This document shows, in pieces, positions 34,740 through 46,200 of a stretch of 64,000 bases of DNA; positions within the stretch are counted from its first letter, which is position 1, and every line of letters starts with the position of its first letter. A program made the translations under genes and the position numbers. The stretch comes from Ancylomarina subtilis. Its GTDB lineage: Bacteria > Bacteroidota > Bacteroidia > Bacteroidales > Marinifilaceae. Below the pieces are notes generated by a model. That model saw nothing but the letters and a program-made list of their open reading frames with translations. It made no database searches and had not been told where the DNA came from. The stretch is from the NCBI RefSeq assembly GCF_004217115.1, contig NZ_SHKN01000002.1:124001-188000 (forward strand), in the 5' to 3' direction.

Positions 34740-36107
34740 TTAATCTGTTGTTTCTATATATTCAAAAGTTCCAATATCCGGATCTGTGTCAGAGGTTCGC
34801 GAATTACCATTAAAATCTAAGGGGTAAATGTTGGCAATATCGAGTTTAGCCTTGTCGATAAGAACAGACTCTGCATTTAGGTTGTAATTGTGATTATTCT
34901 TGTCGACAAATTGAGGATCAGTGTTGAAAATACAGTTTTCAAATTGATTTGAAAATGTATTTTGCATCTCGGAACTGAGCTTAACAAGAGAATTTTCAAT
35001 TTGAAATGTGTTTGTTTGGCCGATTTCAAATTCATTAGTCTTACTTCCCCAGATAATACTATTGTAAATTTTTAATGCGTTATTGCTCTCTTCGTTTGCT
35101 AAAAAGCTTAGGCATGGAGTCGTTCTTTGTGAAATGAACCAATTATTAATGAGGTTACAGTGGATGAATTCAAAATTACCATCTCCTTCAAGAAGGACGG
35201 CCTGTTCCCCGCAATTTGATACGATTACATCGTGCATTTTCAAATTGAAGTTGTTCGTTTCAATGCCTGTGGTAGAGAAATTGAGAAATTGTGAGTATTC
35301 AATTTCAAGATTATTGTTGTTTGTCTCTGATTGAGCACTGATTCCGTTTATGGCATTTTCTAATTGTAGATGTGAGATGACATTGTTTTTGCTTTCCGTA
35401 TAAAAGAAAAGGCCTTTCCACTGTCCGGGAACATTTTTATACAATTCTTCGCGGCGGTGAGACCCAAAAAACACCGGGGTTTCAAAACTCCCGTCAATAT
35501 TTAGTGTCCCATGAATATGTATGCCTGCTCCTTTTTGAAAATAGACTTTTGTGCCTGCTTGTATTGTCAGGGTTTGGTCTTGCTTTAAGTATAAGTCATT
35601 ATCGATAAAGTAGGGCCTTTTTTGAGTCCATTCCTGAGTTTGTAGTTCATTATTCTTAAAACGAATAACATCCTGTACCCAACTTTTAAGCAGGAATTTT
35701 TGAACTTTCGAGTTGTAAGTTAGTAGGATATAGTCTTCTATTAAGCGTGGAGCATCCTGGTTATCATCCTGTACGTTTAATTCAATAAAAATGTACAGAC
35801 TATCTTTGGCTGGAATATAAACTTGCCTTGCCGTATTGCCCTCTGCACCATTGATATTTAGCGTATAACCTTCTGTGTTGTTTTCAAGAGCAATTTTATC
35901 AAGATAGATGGCTTTTGAAGAGGGATTGTATATTTTTAATTGTTTGGTAGTTGATGGCAGACCTGAAAAAATTGTGTCAAACGTTATGCTGTCATTTGAG
36001 AAATTTAATAGAAAATTAGGGTCGTGGTTAAACTCTTCCTGATTGTCACAAGTAGCAAAAAGGAAAATAAATGAAAAAAAGATTAATGAGGATAAAAGTC
36101 GTCTCAT
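34740..36107 (-). CDS. Right-handed parallel beta-helix lipoprotein
   Basis: A 455-aa lipoprotein. The N-terminus MRRLLSSLIFFSFIFLFATC has a lipobox with the acylated Cys at about residue 20. The mature protein has a beta-sandwich-like segment (about 30-150) and a parallel beta-helix region (about 150-400), seen as runs of imperfect 20-30-residue coils such as NNLEIEYSQFLNFSTTGIET and IIWGSKTNEFEIG. It ends with PDIGTFEY, the C-terminus often seen in Bacteroidota beta-helix proteins. It has no catalytic motif I can name. It lies 33 bases after porP/sprF and 21 bases before the EEP gene, in the adhesin operon, and is expected on the cell surface or outer membrane. Confidence 0.85.
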   Translation of the reverse strand: MRRLLSSLIFFSFIFLFATCDNQEEFNHDPNFLLNFSNDSITFDTIFSGLPSTTKQLKIYNPSSKAIYLDKIALENNTEGYTLNINGAEGNTARQVYIPAKDSLYIFIELNVQDDNQDAPRLIEDYILLTYNSKVQKFLLKSWVQDVIRFKNNELQTQEWTQKRPYFIDNDLYLKQDQTLTIQAGTKVYFQKGAGIHIHGTLNIDGSFETPVFFGSHRREELYKNVPGQWKGLFFYTESKNNVISHLQLENAINGISAQSETNNNNLEIEYSQFLNFSTTGIETNNFNLKMHDVIVSNCGEQAVLLEGDGNFEFIHCNLINNWFISQRTTPCLSFLANEESNNALKIYNSIIWGSKTNEFEIGQTNTFQIENSLVKLSSEMQNTFSNQFENCIFNTDPQFVDKNNHNYNLNAESVLIDKAKLDIANIYPLDFNGNSRTSDTDPDIGTFEYIETTD

Positions 36108-36140
36108 TTTGTCGAAATTTAAACGAATAAATGACTTTCG

Positions 36141-37190
36141 TTAGAAGAACATAAAATTATTGGTTTTCTTTTGTCTGATTTTCCGACGTGTTTTAGCCGC
36201 TTCATTTCTGTTACGTCTCATTATATCACGAATCATTGTTTTGGGCACGTCCAAATTAATTCCAAAAGTAATTTCATGGGTTCCATTACTGTTTTGAGCA
36301 AGTAGATTATTAGAATAATAGTCATATGAATAGCCCAAATAATATTTAGCAAAATTGACCCCCAACATCCCAACAAATTGCTCATTGCTTCTATATGATA
36401 AAGCCAACCAAAAGCTTCGTACATATAATTTTGCCGTCAGGTCAATATAATTTTCTGAGTCAATTGTTCTACGCACAATAGCAGAGGGTTCCAGTGCAAC
36501 CTGATTGTTAATATTGAAGGTATAACCTGCAGTAAAATAATAATGTCGTAACATGATATCGTTCTTGAAACCAGCATCTCCCATTTTAACTGATGATTCA
36601 AACAAATGAGCAATTGACGTTCCTATAAAATATTTGTCGTTGTACAAATAAATACCAAAGTTGGCATCGGGTATATAGGAAACAAGATCGGCACCTGTAT
36701 TTAATGGATCTCCGGGTGGATAATAATTGTGATCAAATTTGTACTGATAAAAAACACCACCTAAACCAAATGATAAGCGAGTTCCTCTTTTCCCATAATA
36801 CTGTCTGTTAAGCTCCAAATGATAAGCATATGAGAGTTGAATCCCAGTTCGGGAAAAAGCGGCATTTTTATCATTAAAGATATAAGCTCCCATACCTACG
36901 CCCTTTTGATTAGTTCTTCTTGCTAAAGGATTACCTACAGCATCACAAGTTGAACACCTGTCACCAAAATTTCGGTGGATACTCAAAGCTTGCGTTTCGG
37001 GAGCACCATCAATTCCTGCCCATTGTTGACGTATGGTCAGTCGTACAGGTGTATAAATACGTGATCCAGCCATGGCTGGATTTAATAAAAATCCATTCTC
37101 GACATATTGGCTATACAAAGGGAGTTGTTGTGCCTTTGCTGAAATATGTAGTGTAAATATGAATATTAGACTTATAAAAATGTTTCTCAT
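36141..37190 (-). CDS. PorP/SprF-family T9SS outer-membrane protein
   Basis: A 349-aa outer-membrane protein. A signal peptide covers about residues 1-20. The mature start QQLPLYSQYVENGFLLNPAMAG is the family hallmark (PxYSQYxxNxxxxNPAxAG), and the rest is an alternating beta-barrel-like pattern. PorP/SprF proteins are needed for secretion or attachment of particular T9SS type-B cargo proteins, and each cargo is often encoded directly upstream. Here the upstream gene is a 3,164-aa type-B CTD adhesin, 38 bases away, so this is very probably its dedicated partner. The C-terminal basic tail (RRNRNEAAKTRRKIRQKKT) is unusually long and basic. Confidence 0.93.
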   Translation of the reverse strand: MRNIFISLIFIFTLHISAKAQQLPLYSQYVENGFLLNPAMAGSRIYTPVRLTIRQQWAGIDGAPETQALSIHRNFGDRCSTCDAVGNPLARRTNQKGVGMGAYIFNDKNAAFSRTGIQLSYAYHLELNRQYYGKRGTRLSFGLGGVFYQYKFDHNYYPPGDPLNTGADLVSYIPDANFGIYLYNDKYFIGTSIAHLFESSVKMGDAGFKNDIMLRHYYFTAGYTFNINNQVALEPSAIVRRTIDSENYIDLTAKLYVRSFWLALSYRSNEQFVGMLGVNFAKYYLGYSYDYYSNNLLAQNSNGTHEITFGINLDVPKTMIRDIMRRNRNEAAKTRRKIRQKKTNNFMFF

Positions 37191-37228
37191 TATAATATGT
37201 AAGAGGCTTAAGGGTCGATTAATTGTTT

Positions 37229-40200
37229 TTAACGAATAATGGTTACTGTACCTATTAGTGGTTTGGAATCATCAGCTTCAATGGCATAATAATACGAACC
37301 AATTGGTAGGTGCGAATTTTTATTTGTTCCCGTCCACGGATTGCCTTTATATTCATTTCCTGTGCCAGAGAATACATAAACTGTTGTTCCCAAACGGTCA
37401 TATATGACAATTTTAAGACGTTGGATATATTCAATTCTTAAAATATCCCAATAATCATTATATCCATCTTGGTTGGGAGTAAACGATTTTGGTATTTCTA
37501 TGATTCTGTCATACAAATACTCTAAGTTAATGATTGTGTCTATCGAACACGAATTTTGATCAGAGAGAGTTAATTTATATTTTCCCCGGTCTAAATTGTC
37601 AATTTTCAGATCAGTTTCTGATAACATAGACCACATGTCTGCACCTTTTTCTATCTCCCAAGTCGTGGTATAGTTAGGTATTCCACCAAAAACTTTTGAG
37701 AAGATTGCGCCATCATTAGCACCTTCAACTGTTGGTCGGTTTGCCTCAGCCCTTAATAATAATTCTTCAGGTTCCTGAATTAAGACACTTGCAGTATCCT
37801 GACAATTATTTTTATCTGTAACGATTAGTTCATACTTTTTAGGACGTAAATTACTGATGACTTGTGTTGTTTCGCCATTTGACCAGTTAAAATTATAAGG
37901 AATAGATCCTCCACTTACAGTTGCTGTAGCTTCTCCATTATTTAGGCCGTAACATCTCACATCATTAAAGGTGTTTATTTCTGCAATAAGTGAGTCGGGT
38001 TGAGTTAATTCAACAGTACCGTCGAATATGCAGTTTTCGTTGTCGACTACAGTATAAGAATAAGTTCCTATCCTTAAATTGTAGATGTTCTTCGTTATAG
38101 CTCCTGTGTTCCAGTTTATCGTATATGGAATGGCTCCGGAAGTAATATCCAGTTCAACTTCACCATTTTTATCGCCGTAACATAGAGGTTCTACTATGCT
38201 GGAAACACCTAAAAATTCTTCAGGACTTTCGATCTCAAAAGTATATACGTCAGATGAGCAGTTTTGAGAATCGCTTATTTTTACAGTATATGAACCTGTA
38301 CTTAAATCAGCTTGGTCTTCCAAATTAATTCTGCCTGGATCAACACCAGTCCACTCGTATGTATAATTTGGGGTACCACCCTTAGGATAAATATTGATAG
38401 AGCCATCTGTCCTCCCAAAGCAGGAGATGTTATCAACCCCATACTCAATTTCAACAAGATCTGGTTCTGAAACTTCTTGTTCAAAGATGATGACTTCATT
38501 TGTTACATTATCAGTAACGGCTAGTGTGTAGTAGCCTGCTTTTAGATTCTCAATTTTAGATGTATTGGAAGCTGTTAAATTAATTGTATTCTTATAATGA
38601 TTATCTGCTTCCCATGATAAAGTGTAATCGCCACTACCATCTTCAATAATAACCTCTATTGAACCTTTGTCACCACCATGACAGATAGGTGTTGTTTTAG
38701 AAACTAAAGAAACAACCATTTTTTCAGGTTCATAGATTCGGGTTTCGGTAATATCCCGACATTCATTGGCATCAAGAACTTCAATGATATAAACTCCTTG
38801 TTCTAGAAAGTCAATGGTATAAATACCTGCCTGATTATTAATTGATTTTTTAGAATATTCATGGGGACCAGATATAAAGATAGTATAAGGTGGTGTACCA
38901 CCTGTCGCAGTCGCAGTAATAGTTCCATCTCGTAAACCGACCTCAGTAATATCAGTATGTTCTTGCTCAATAGAGACTGCATCAGGTTGGTTGATAGTTA
39001 CTGTATTTGAAAGGATACAACCTCTAGCATCAGTTATAGTATAATCGTAATCGCCTTTCGCCAAATCGTAAATTTTATCTGAATGAGAAAATAAACCTCT
39101 GTCACCTGTCCAGAATATAGAATAAGGTTTAGTTCCACCAGAGATATCCAGTTCAATGCTTCCATTGGGTTCATTGAAACAAGCTACATCATTAGGATTT
39201 GAAGTTGCTGTTAAAGGTACAGGTTCTAAAATTATTGTTTGATCTGTTGCACTCTGTCCAGCAGATTGAACGGTTAAGGTATAGGTCCCCGGAACAAGTG
39301 CAGAAACTGATTTTGTGTTTGCTGTAAAACCTGATGGACCTGACCATGTGTATGTATAGTTCCCGTCACCACCGATCGCAGTAGCATTCAGAGCACCATC
39401 ATTATAGCCTGTACAGGAAACATCCTCCTGATCGATAATTTGAGCAATTAAAAGATTGCCTTCGGGTAGCATTATGTCTTTGGTGATGCTACCACAAGAG
39501 CTTTCATCGGTTATCGTTACTGTGTAAAGTCCACCTTCAAGGTTTTCAAAAAGTGCCTTGTCTTCATCGAAGAAACTTGGGCTGAACTGGGAAAATCCAT
39601 TGGGGCCTGTTACTGTGTAAGTATATGGAATCGTACCACCTAAAATTTCTAATCTGAAGCTACCGTCATTGGCTCCAAGGGCTGTGACTTCTTCTTCAAT
39701 AACCAGCCCCAGCTGTAGAGGAGGGTTTTTTATAAGGCTAACAGTTTCCTCTAGGGTACATTCTTTTTTGTCTTTAAGTAGAAGTACATAGTCTCCAAAA
39801 TCAAGGCCAGTATTGTTTTTAGTATAGGATCTAAAATCGTTTGGCCCGGACCAAGAAAAGGTGTAATCGTAGTTCCCTCCGTAAGGAACAATATTTATAA
39901 TTCCATCTTTCAAGTCATTACACGTTGGTGATATATTATCCGAAACAACAAATCCCATCTCGATAGGTTCTTTAATTGTAATGTCTTGTAATTTGACACA
40001 AGAATTATCGTCTGTCACTTTTAGCGAGTATGTATTGGCTGCTAAATCGTTGAATTGTCCGGTTGAATTTGTCGTGGCGTCTAAAGTGTATGTGTAGGGA
40101 GCAGTTCCTTTATCGGCTTCAACAAATATCTCACCTGAAGACTCTCCAAAGCAATTGGCATCTTTGACGTTAATATCGCTTAAAACAATTTCTTCGGGTT

Positions 40201-43200
40201 CAATTAATTCGAAAGGACTCGTGTAAACACAGTTATTGGCATCTGTCACTTCGATTGTATAGGTTGCTCCTTCTAAATCGGAAATGGTAGTGCTAGTTGA
40301 ACTATAACCATTGCTACCTGTCCAGTTGATATTGTATGGGGCAACACCACCCTTGATCTGTGGATCAATAGTCCCATTTTTATCACCAGCACATAATAAT
40401 CCGGATGAGGCAAAATCGAATGTAATTTCTTCAGGAGAAAGAATTTCAACGCTTTCTTCTGTCGACTTACAATTATTACCATCTTGTACGTGAACGAGAT
40501 ATTCATCGGCGGATAAACCTGTATTGTTGGCTGATGCCAGATTGTCATCTAAATAATAGCTTAATGTTCCGGTTCCGCCCGTAGCATCAATATTAATCTC
40601 ACCATCTGAAACATTAAAGCATTTTAAATCTTTTTTAGTGATGTTATTAATAAACATCTCATAGGCATTAAAGATGTCAACAGAGCTTGTCTGGTCACAA
40701 CCTTTTTCATCTTTTACCTGAACAAAATATTTACCAGGAGCTAATTTTGATGCTAAACTTTCATTTGTTCCTATCGGTGATGAAGCATCTACAGTGTTTC
40801 CCGTTTCATCTTTCCAAAAGAATGTATAAGGAGCATTACCATTTTGTGCAACAGCCTTAATAAATCCATCTGAATTACCATAACACTGTACGTTAGTTGT
40901 GGTGAATTCGATGACAATGTTTGAAGTTGTGTTCATAACCACTTCGATGGTAGAGTAAAGTAAACACGGATCTCCATTGGGGTTGTTATAATTGATTTCG
41001 ACTCGATAGAACCCACTTTCATTTACAACAATTGTGGCTGAAGTTTCCCCATCTAAATTATTGAAATCTGGATCAGCTGGACCTTTAAATGCCCACTTGA
41101 ATGTTGTTCTATCGTTAATTGGGAAGTAGGTGACGTGATCGAGACTTGCCGAGCTGCTACACCATTCCTCACGAACAGGTAGTGTTTCTTTAAATTTATC
41201 TTGTTCATCGTCATCATCCGCAGGAGTATCTAGCCATCCTTGCGTACTGTTATCTACATTAATGAATTTTCCGATAACTCTATGAGGGACATTCGCATCA
41301 GTCATTTTAATATCCTCTAATGAAGCATGATAAATGAATTGTTGTTTGGTTGAATTAATGAATGCGAGCTGTCCGTCTACACTAGATTTTAAGTAGATTA
41401 ATGAACAGTTAACACCTTCCATTATTAAATCATTGGTTAGGTTGATTGTTCTGCCAGCCTGAATTGTGTTTTCGCCATAGCCTAAGGTAAACTCCAGATT
41501 GTAAATTGTATGATCTCCAAAGATTTGCCCCTGTTCACCGAATATAACCGTTTTAAATTCACCTTTACCTGTTTCAAAACCATTTCCATTAATGTCAATT
41601 TCGCCATAACCATCGAATATGGCATCACCGAATTTGACATCGTTTGAGCTCTCGCAGTAGATTCCTCCTTTTTTTGGAAAGTATAATTCTGAGTTTACTG
41701 CAGTGAATTCTAAAGGTGAGCCGATAAAAATCATACTCCATGATTTAAATTTTTCTGCATTCACTGTCACAATTGATCCTGAAATATCTAATTTTCTACT
41801 GGCAAGAGGAGAAGGGTTTATTGAAGAAAAACTGTTGATTGAAAGATTGTAAGATCTCATCTCGCTTGGATTCTTATCATTACAGCATAAAGATCCATTG
41901 TCAAGAAATAAATCGCCTGTAGTTGATAAGTCGTTTTGAAGAATCCAAGACTGATCTTGTCCATCAAAGTAGATATCACCATCCAGCGTTTTTCCCGCAA
42001 AATCAATTGGTTTATCAGCTGTTAGACCATCTCCCTTAAATTTTAAATCGCCAGACATCTCAAGCGTCATATTTTGACTAAAATCGAGGAATCCGTGAAC
42101 ATCCAATTGACTTTGAACTTTAAAAATTGAAGAGGGATCGACAGCATCAGTCCAGGTTATATTGTGACATCGGGCATCGGAGTTGATGAGAACGGTCTTA
42201 CTACCTAAAAATGATTTGTCATCGAAAAAAACATTGTCAAGTTCAGTAGGGACACAACCCTCAGATACTCCACCAGAGGTTTTACTCCAGTTTAGATGGT
42301 TAGACCATTCATCATTTAAACCATTACCCACCCAGTATAAATCAATTGCTGTAACAGGGTTTACAGTCCAGTTGGTAACGTTGGTGTTTTCGAGTGAATT
42401 ATTTGCAATATAGGCCACACTTGAACCGACACCATTAATATCTGTGAGTTCAGTAAAGTTGACATTAACACTGGTTTTTACTTCAAGATTTGCTTGTTTG
42501 CCACTCTTACTTCCTCGAATATTGATAGGAAAATTACATGATCCCAAAGCTGTAAATTCTTCAATAGGAAATGTGACATTAGATTCAAATTCAAACGTGT
42601 TGGGTTTTGTTCCTTTGTTAAGGGTTAGTTTCCCAATGTCTAAAGTCCCATTTAATTCACCTCCTTGTTCGTAGGTTAAATCATTGATTCGGGTTAAGAG
42701 AAGTTGAGAGCTGAAACTACCTTCATTATTGAAACGAATTTTATTAAAAGTGGCATTACTAGTCATTTGCCCTCCTATAACAAAAGCCTTTTCACTCTCA
42801 ATAATGATTTCACTTTCGTCTGATAAGAGTGTTAGTGTTTGTGGATTGAAAAGACCTGCCACATCTATATTTACTGAGAAGCTATTCTCATACCCAAGAA
42901 CGGTAAATTGTGAGTTTCGAATATCCAGTGTTCTTATTTTACCAGCAGAAGTCAAGTCAGATGACTCGAAATAATTACATGAAACATTAAAACCAGCAGT
43001 TATAAAACCCCCATTGTCCAGAATTAAATTTCCATCGACTTCCAAATTATTAGCTAATGTCCATTCTCCATTTATACCATCGAATGTAACATCTTTAGGA
43101 AAAATAAAATCGTGAAGAATGAGTGTATTCCCTTTTTCAGTAGATCGAAAGTAGAAATCAACATCAGGTAAATCAACTGTAAGGTTTTCGTTGAGGATAA

Positions 43201-46200
43201 ATGAGCCATATACATACACACTTGAGATATCTATAGCTCCCATCTGGAAGATAGGTGACGTGCTTTCTGATCCTCTCCAATCCATTGTTCGACATCGGAT
43301 ATCACCACTACCAGTGGAAACGACCTGATTTTTGCCAGAGAAAGAATTGATGTCAAAATAAACATTATCAAGAGCGGTAGGGACACAAGCCCCTGGTGAA
43401 CCTCCAGATGTTTCTGACCAATGATTAGGATCATCCCAGGTACCCGAACCTCCAACCCAGTATAAGTTTCTTGTTGCAGGTGCTGTTGCAAATGTCCAAC
43501 CCTCATTATGGCCTAGGTCTATTGAATTATTAGCCGTAAATGTCGCTGCCGGTGTTGCAAATACATCAATTAAATTGACTTGAGTTACACTAATTGGATT
43601 CCCATTTTTACTGTTGAAAGTTGTTTCTGATCCTGCTGATAAACTCGAAATGTCAATGGTTCCTTCACAGGCACCAATGGCAGCTAAATCGCCAATATTA
43701 TAGATTTCCCCCTCTGTAAACTTATAGGTTTTACCTTGATTTAAGATTAGGCTTTCAACATCGAAGCCTCTATACAGAAAGTTGGCATTTGATTTTAAAT
43801 CAATTTGATTGAAGGATACGGCCTCGTCACGTATTGAGAAAAGAGCAGTCCCGGTTTCTTGATCAAAAGTAATGTTATTAAACGCTACCACTTCTGTTCC
43901 ATTTGTAACTTCTACTTTTCCATTTTCACCAACAATAATTTCTGAAGTTCCGGCATCAAAGTTTAGATCTCCAGGACTTAGAAAGATCCCTTTCAGATTA
44001 AGTGTTGATGCGTCAAGTTGTAATGTTCTAACATCACTGAAATTTGAATAAAGTTCATCACAGGTAATGCTATAACTATTTGAAATAAGTTTGCCTCGTT
44101 CCAATTTAATATCTCCTGACGTTTTAAAATCACTGGCAATGGTCCAGGAGCCTGCAGACCAGGTATTGTCTTCCTGTATCGTTCCTTCAAAAACAACATC
44201 GTTTGATAAGATAACCTGGTCAAGGTTAATGGTGACGTCGTTTTCAGATTTAAAGTAAATGATACCATTATAAGTGAATGATGCTGATGGCAGGCTTGAG
44301 AAATCGAGGTTCCCGTAAATATGAAAATCACTACTACCGTCAAATTTTAGTGTAGCGGCATTGGTCCATATTACGTTATTACATTCAGGCACACGGATTC
44401 CGTTTAAAGTAATTGTAGTGCTTCCACCAGGAGTAATATCACTTGCATTAAAGAAAACGTTATCCAGACGCGTTGGGACACATTCCGGATTCCAGTTTTT
44501 GGGATTAAACCAGTCAGAGTCTTCGGTACCTTTCCAGGTGAAGTCTTCACTTGATCCTTTGGGGATAATATTCCAACCCGAGTAGTTCGAAATACCAAAA
44601 GAGCTGTAAGCATTCAAACCACCCGAAAGGGTTACTCCTCCTGTGACTTCTAGGTCGGTAATCTGAACATTGCTGATTCGATCAGAATTGACATCTGATA
44701 TAATGGTCGAGACACCGCCATTACCTGTTAGATAAATAAATTCGGAGCAGGACCCTTCCGCAATAAAGTCATCTTTATTTAAAATCTTTTGTTTGCTACC
44801 TGCTTCAAAAAGATAGGTTTTTCCAGCGGATAAAATGAATGAGTCATAATTATGGTCTCCAGAAATATTTGCTCCTGCAAAAAAATGCAATTCTTTAAAA
44901 TTAACCGGTGCACTACTTGCATTGCTTAGGTTGGCCTTCTCTCTTGGATCGATAAAATAAACCTTATTATAGCTTATTGTTGAAATGTGATTGTTATAAA
45001 ATCCGGCGGTTTGCTGAATGAGTTCAATTAAATAATCACTGTTGGGAATGGAAAAGTGACTCCCTTCAATATCCCATGTTTTATAAAAAATTCCGTTTAA
45101 TCTTACAGTTGAGGTTCCTAAATCCAAACTGCGATTTGAATCGCCTATTGATATGAATTGATTTAGTTCGAGATTATTGTTGTTAGAAGTGATTGTACCT
45201 GATTCTAAATATAAAGCATGATCAGGAATCTTAAGTTCGGTTAAAAGTTGCCAGTTTCCGTTTCCTGAAAAGTAAACATCGCCTTTAAAGTTATTGAGTA
45301 TCGAAATGGTGTGATTGGCATCTCCCTCAAAGCGGCAGTTTCCAAGTAGATTCCATACAGCACTACCAGCATCCAGCGAACCAAATATATTAAGTGTTGC
45401 CGATCCCGATAGGTTGACATCATTTGAAAGACTTAAGTCGTTGCATTCAGCTTCGGCATCAATTTCAACATTAAAACTACCATTAATAGTAGCATTGTCA
45501 ATTCGAGAGGGAACACAATTTCCATCCCAGTTGGCGGCTGTATTCCATTTATTATCTGTTCCTCCTATCCAACTATAGTTTTGGGGAAGAGGAGAGGTAA
45601 TATTCCACCCCGTGTTTCCCCCCAGATTGAATGAGCTTGGGGCGTTGAAAGGAGCGGCTGTTCCTGAGGCAATAATATTTTTAATCTTCAGGAAATCAAA
45701 CGAAGTCGTATTTGCAATAAGAGTTCCACTTCCATCCACACCGGAAATGCTGATATGTTGGCTACAGCTTCCTTCTGCCGTAAATAAATTTTGAATGGTT
45801 TGATCTCCGCCACTATAAATCTGGTAACTATTTCCTTTAGTGAAGATTAGGTTCTGAAATTGATTTGATCCTTTTAAGCTTCCTCCTGCCAGAAATTCAA
45901 CTTGGTTAAAATTGACTTTTAAAGCTTCGTTGTATACCCCGGCTCCGTTCTTTTGAAATTCAACATCGTATAAGTTGATTGTTGAACTGCCTGAGATATC
46001 TATGCTTGCACCTGTTCCTGTTGCCGTAATTTTTGAATTTCCCGGATTAAGATTTAGGTTGTCGGTATTGATTTTAAGAATTGAAGCTCCTGATTCAGTT
46101 AGTATGATATTGGAGTTGTTAAAGTTCCATGTTTTAGATATGGGCTTATCTGCAATGATTTGAGCACAGGTGATATCCGCTTCAAAACTTAAATTTCCTT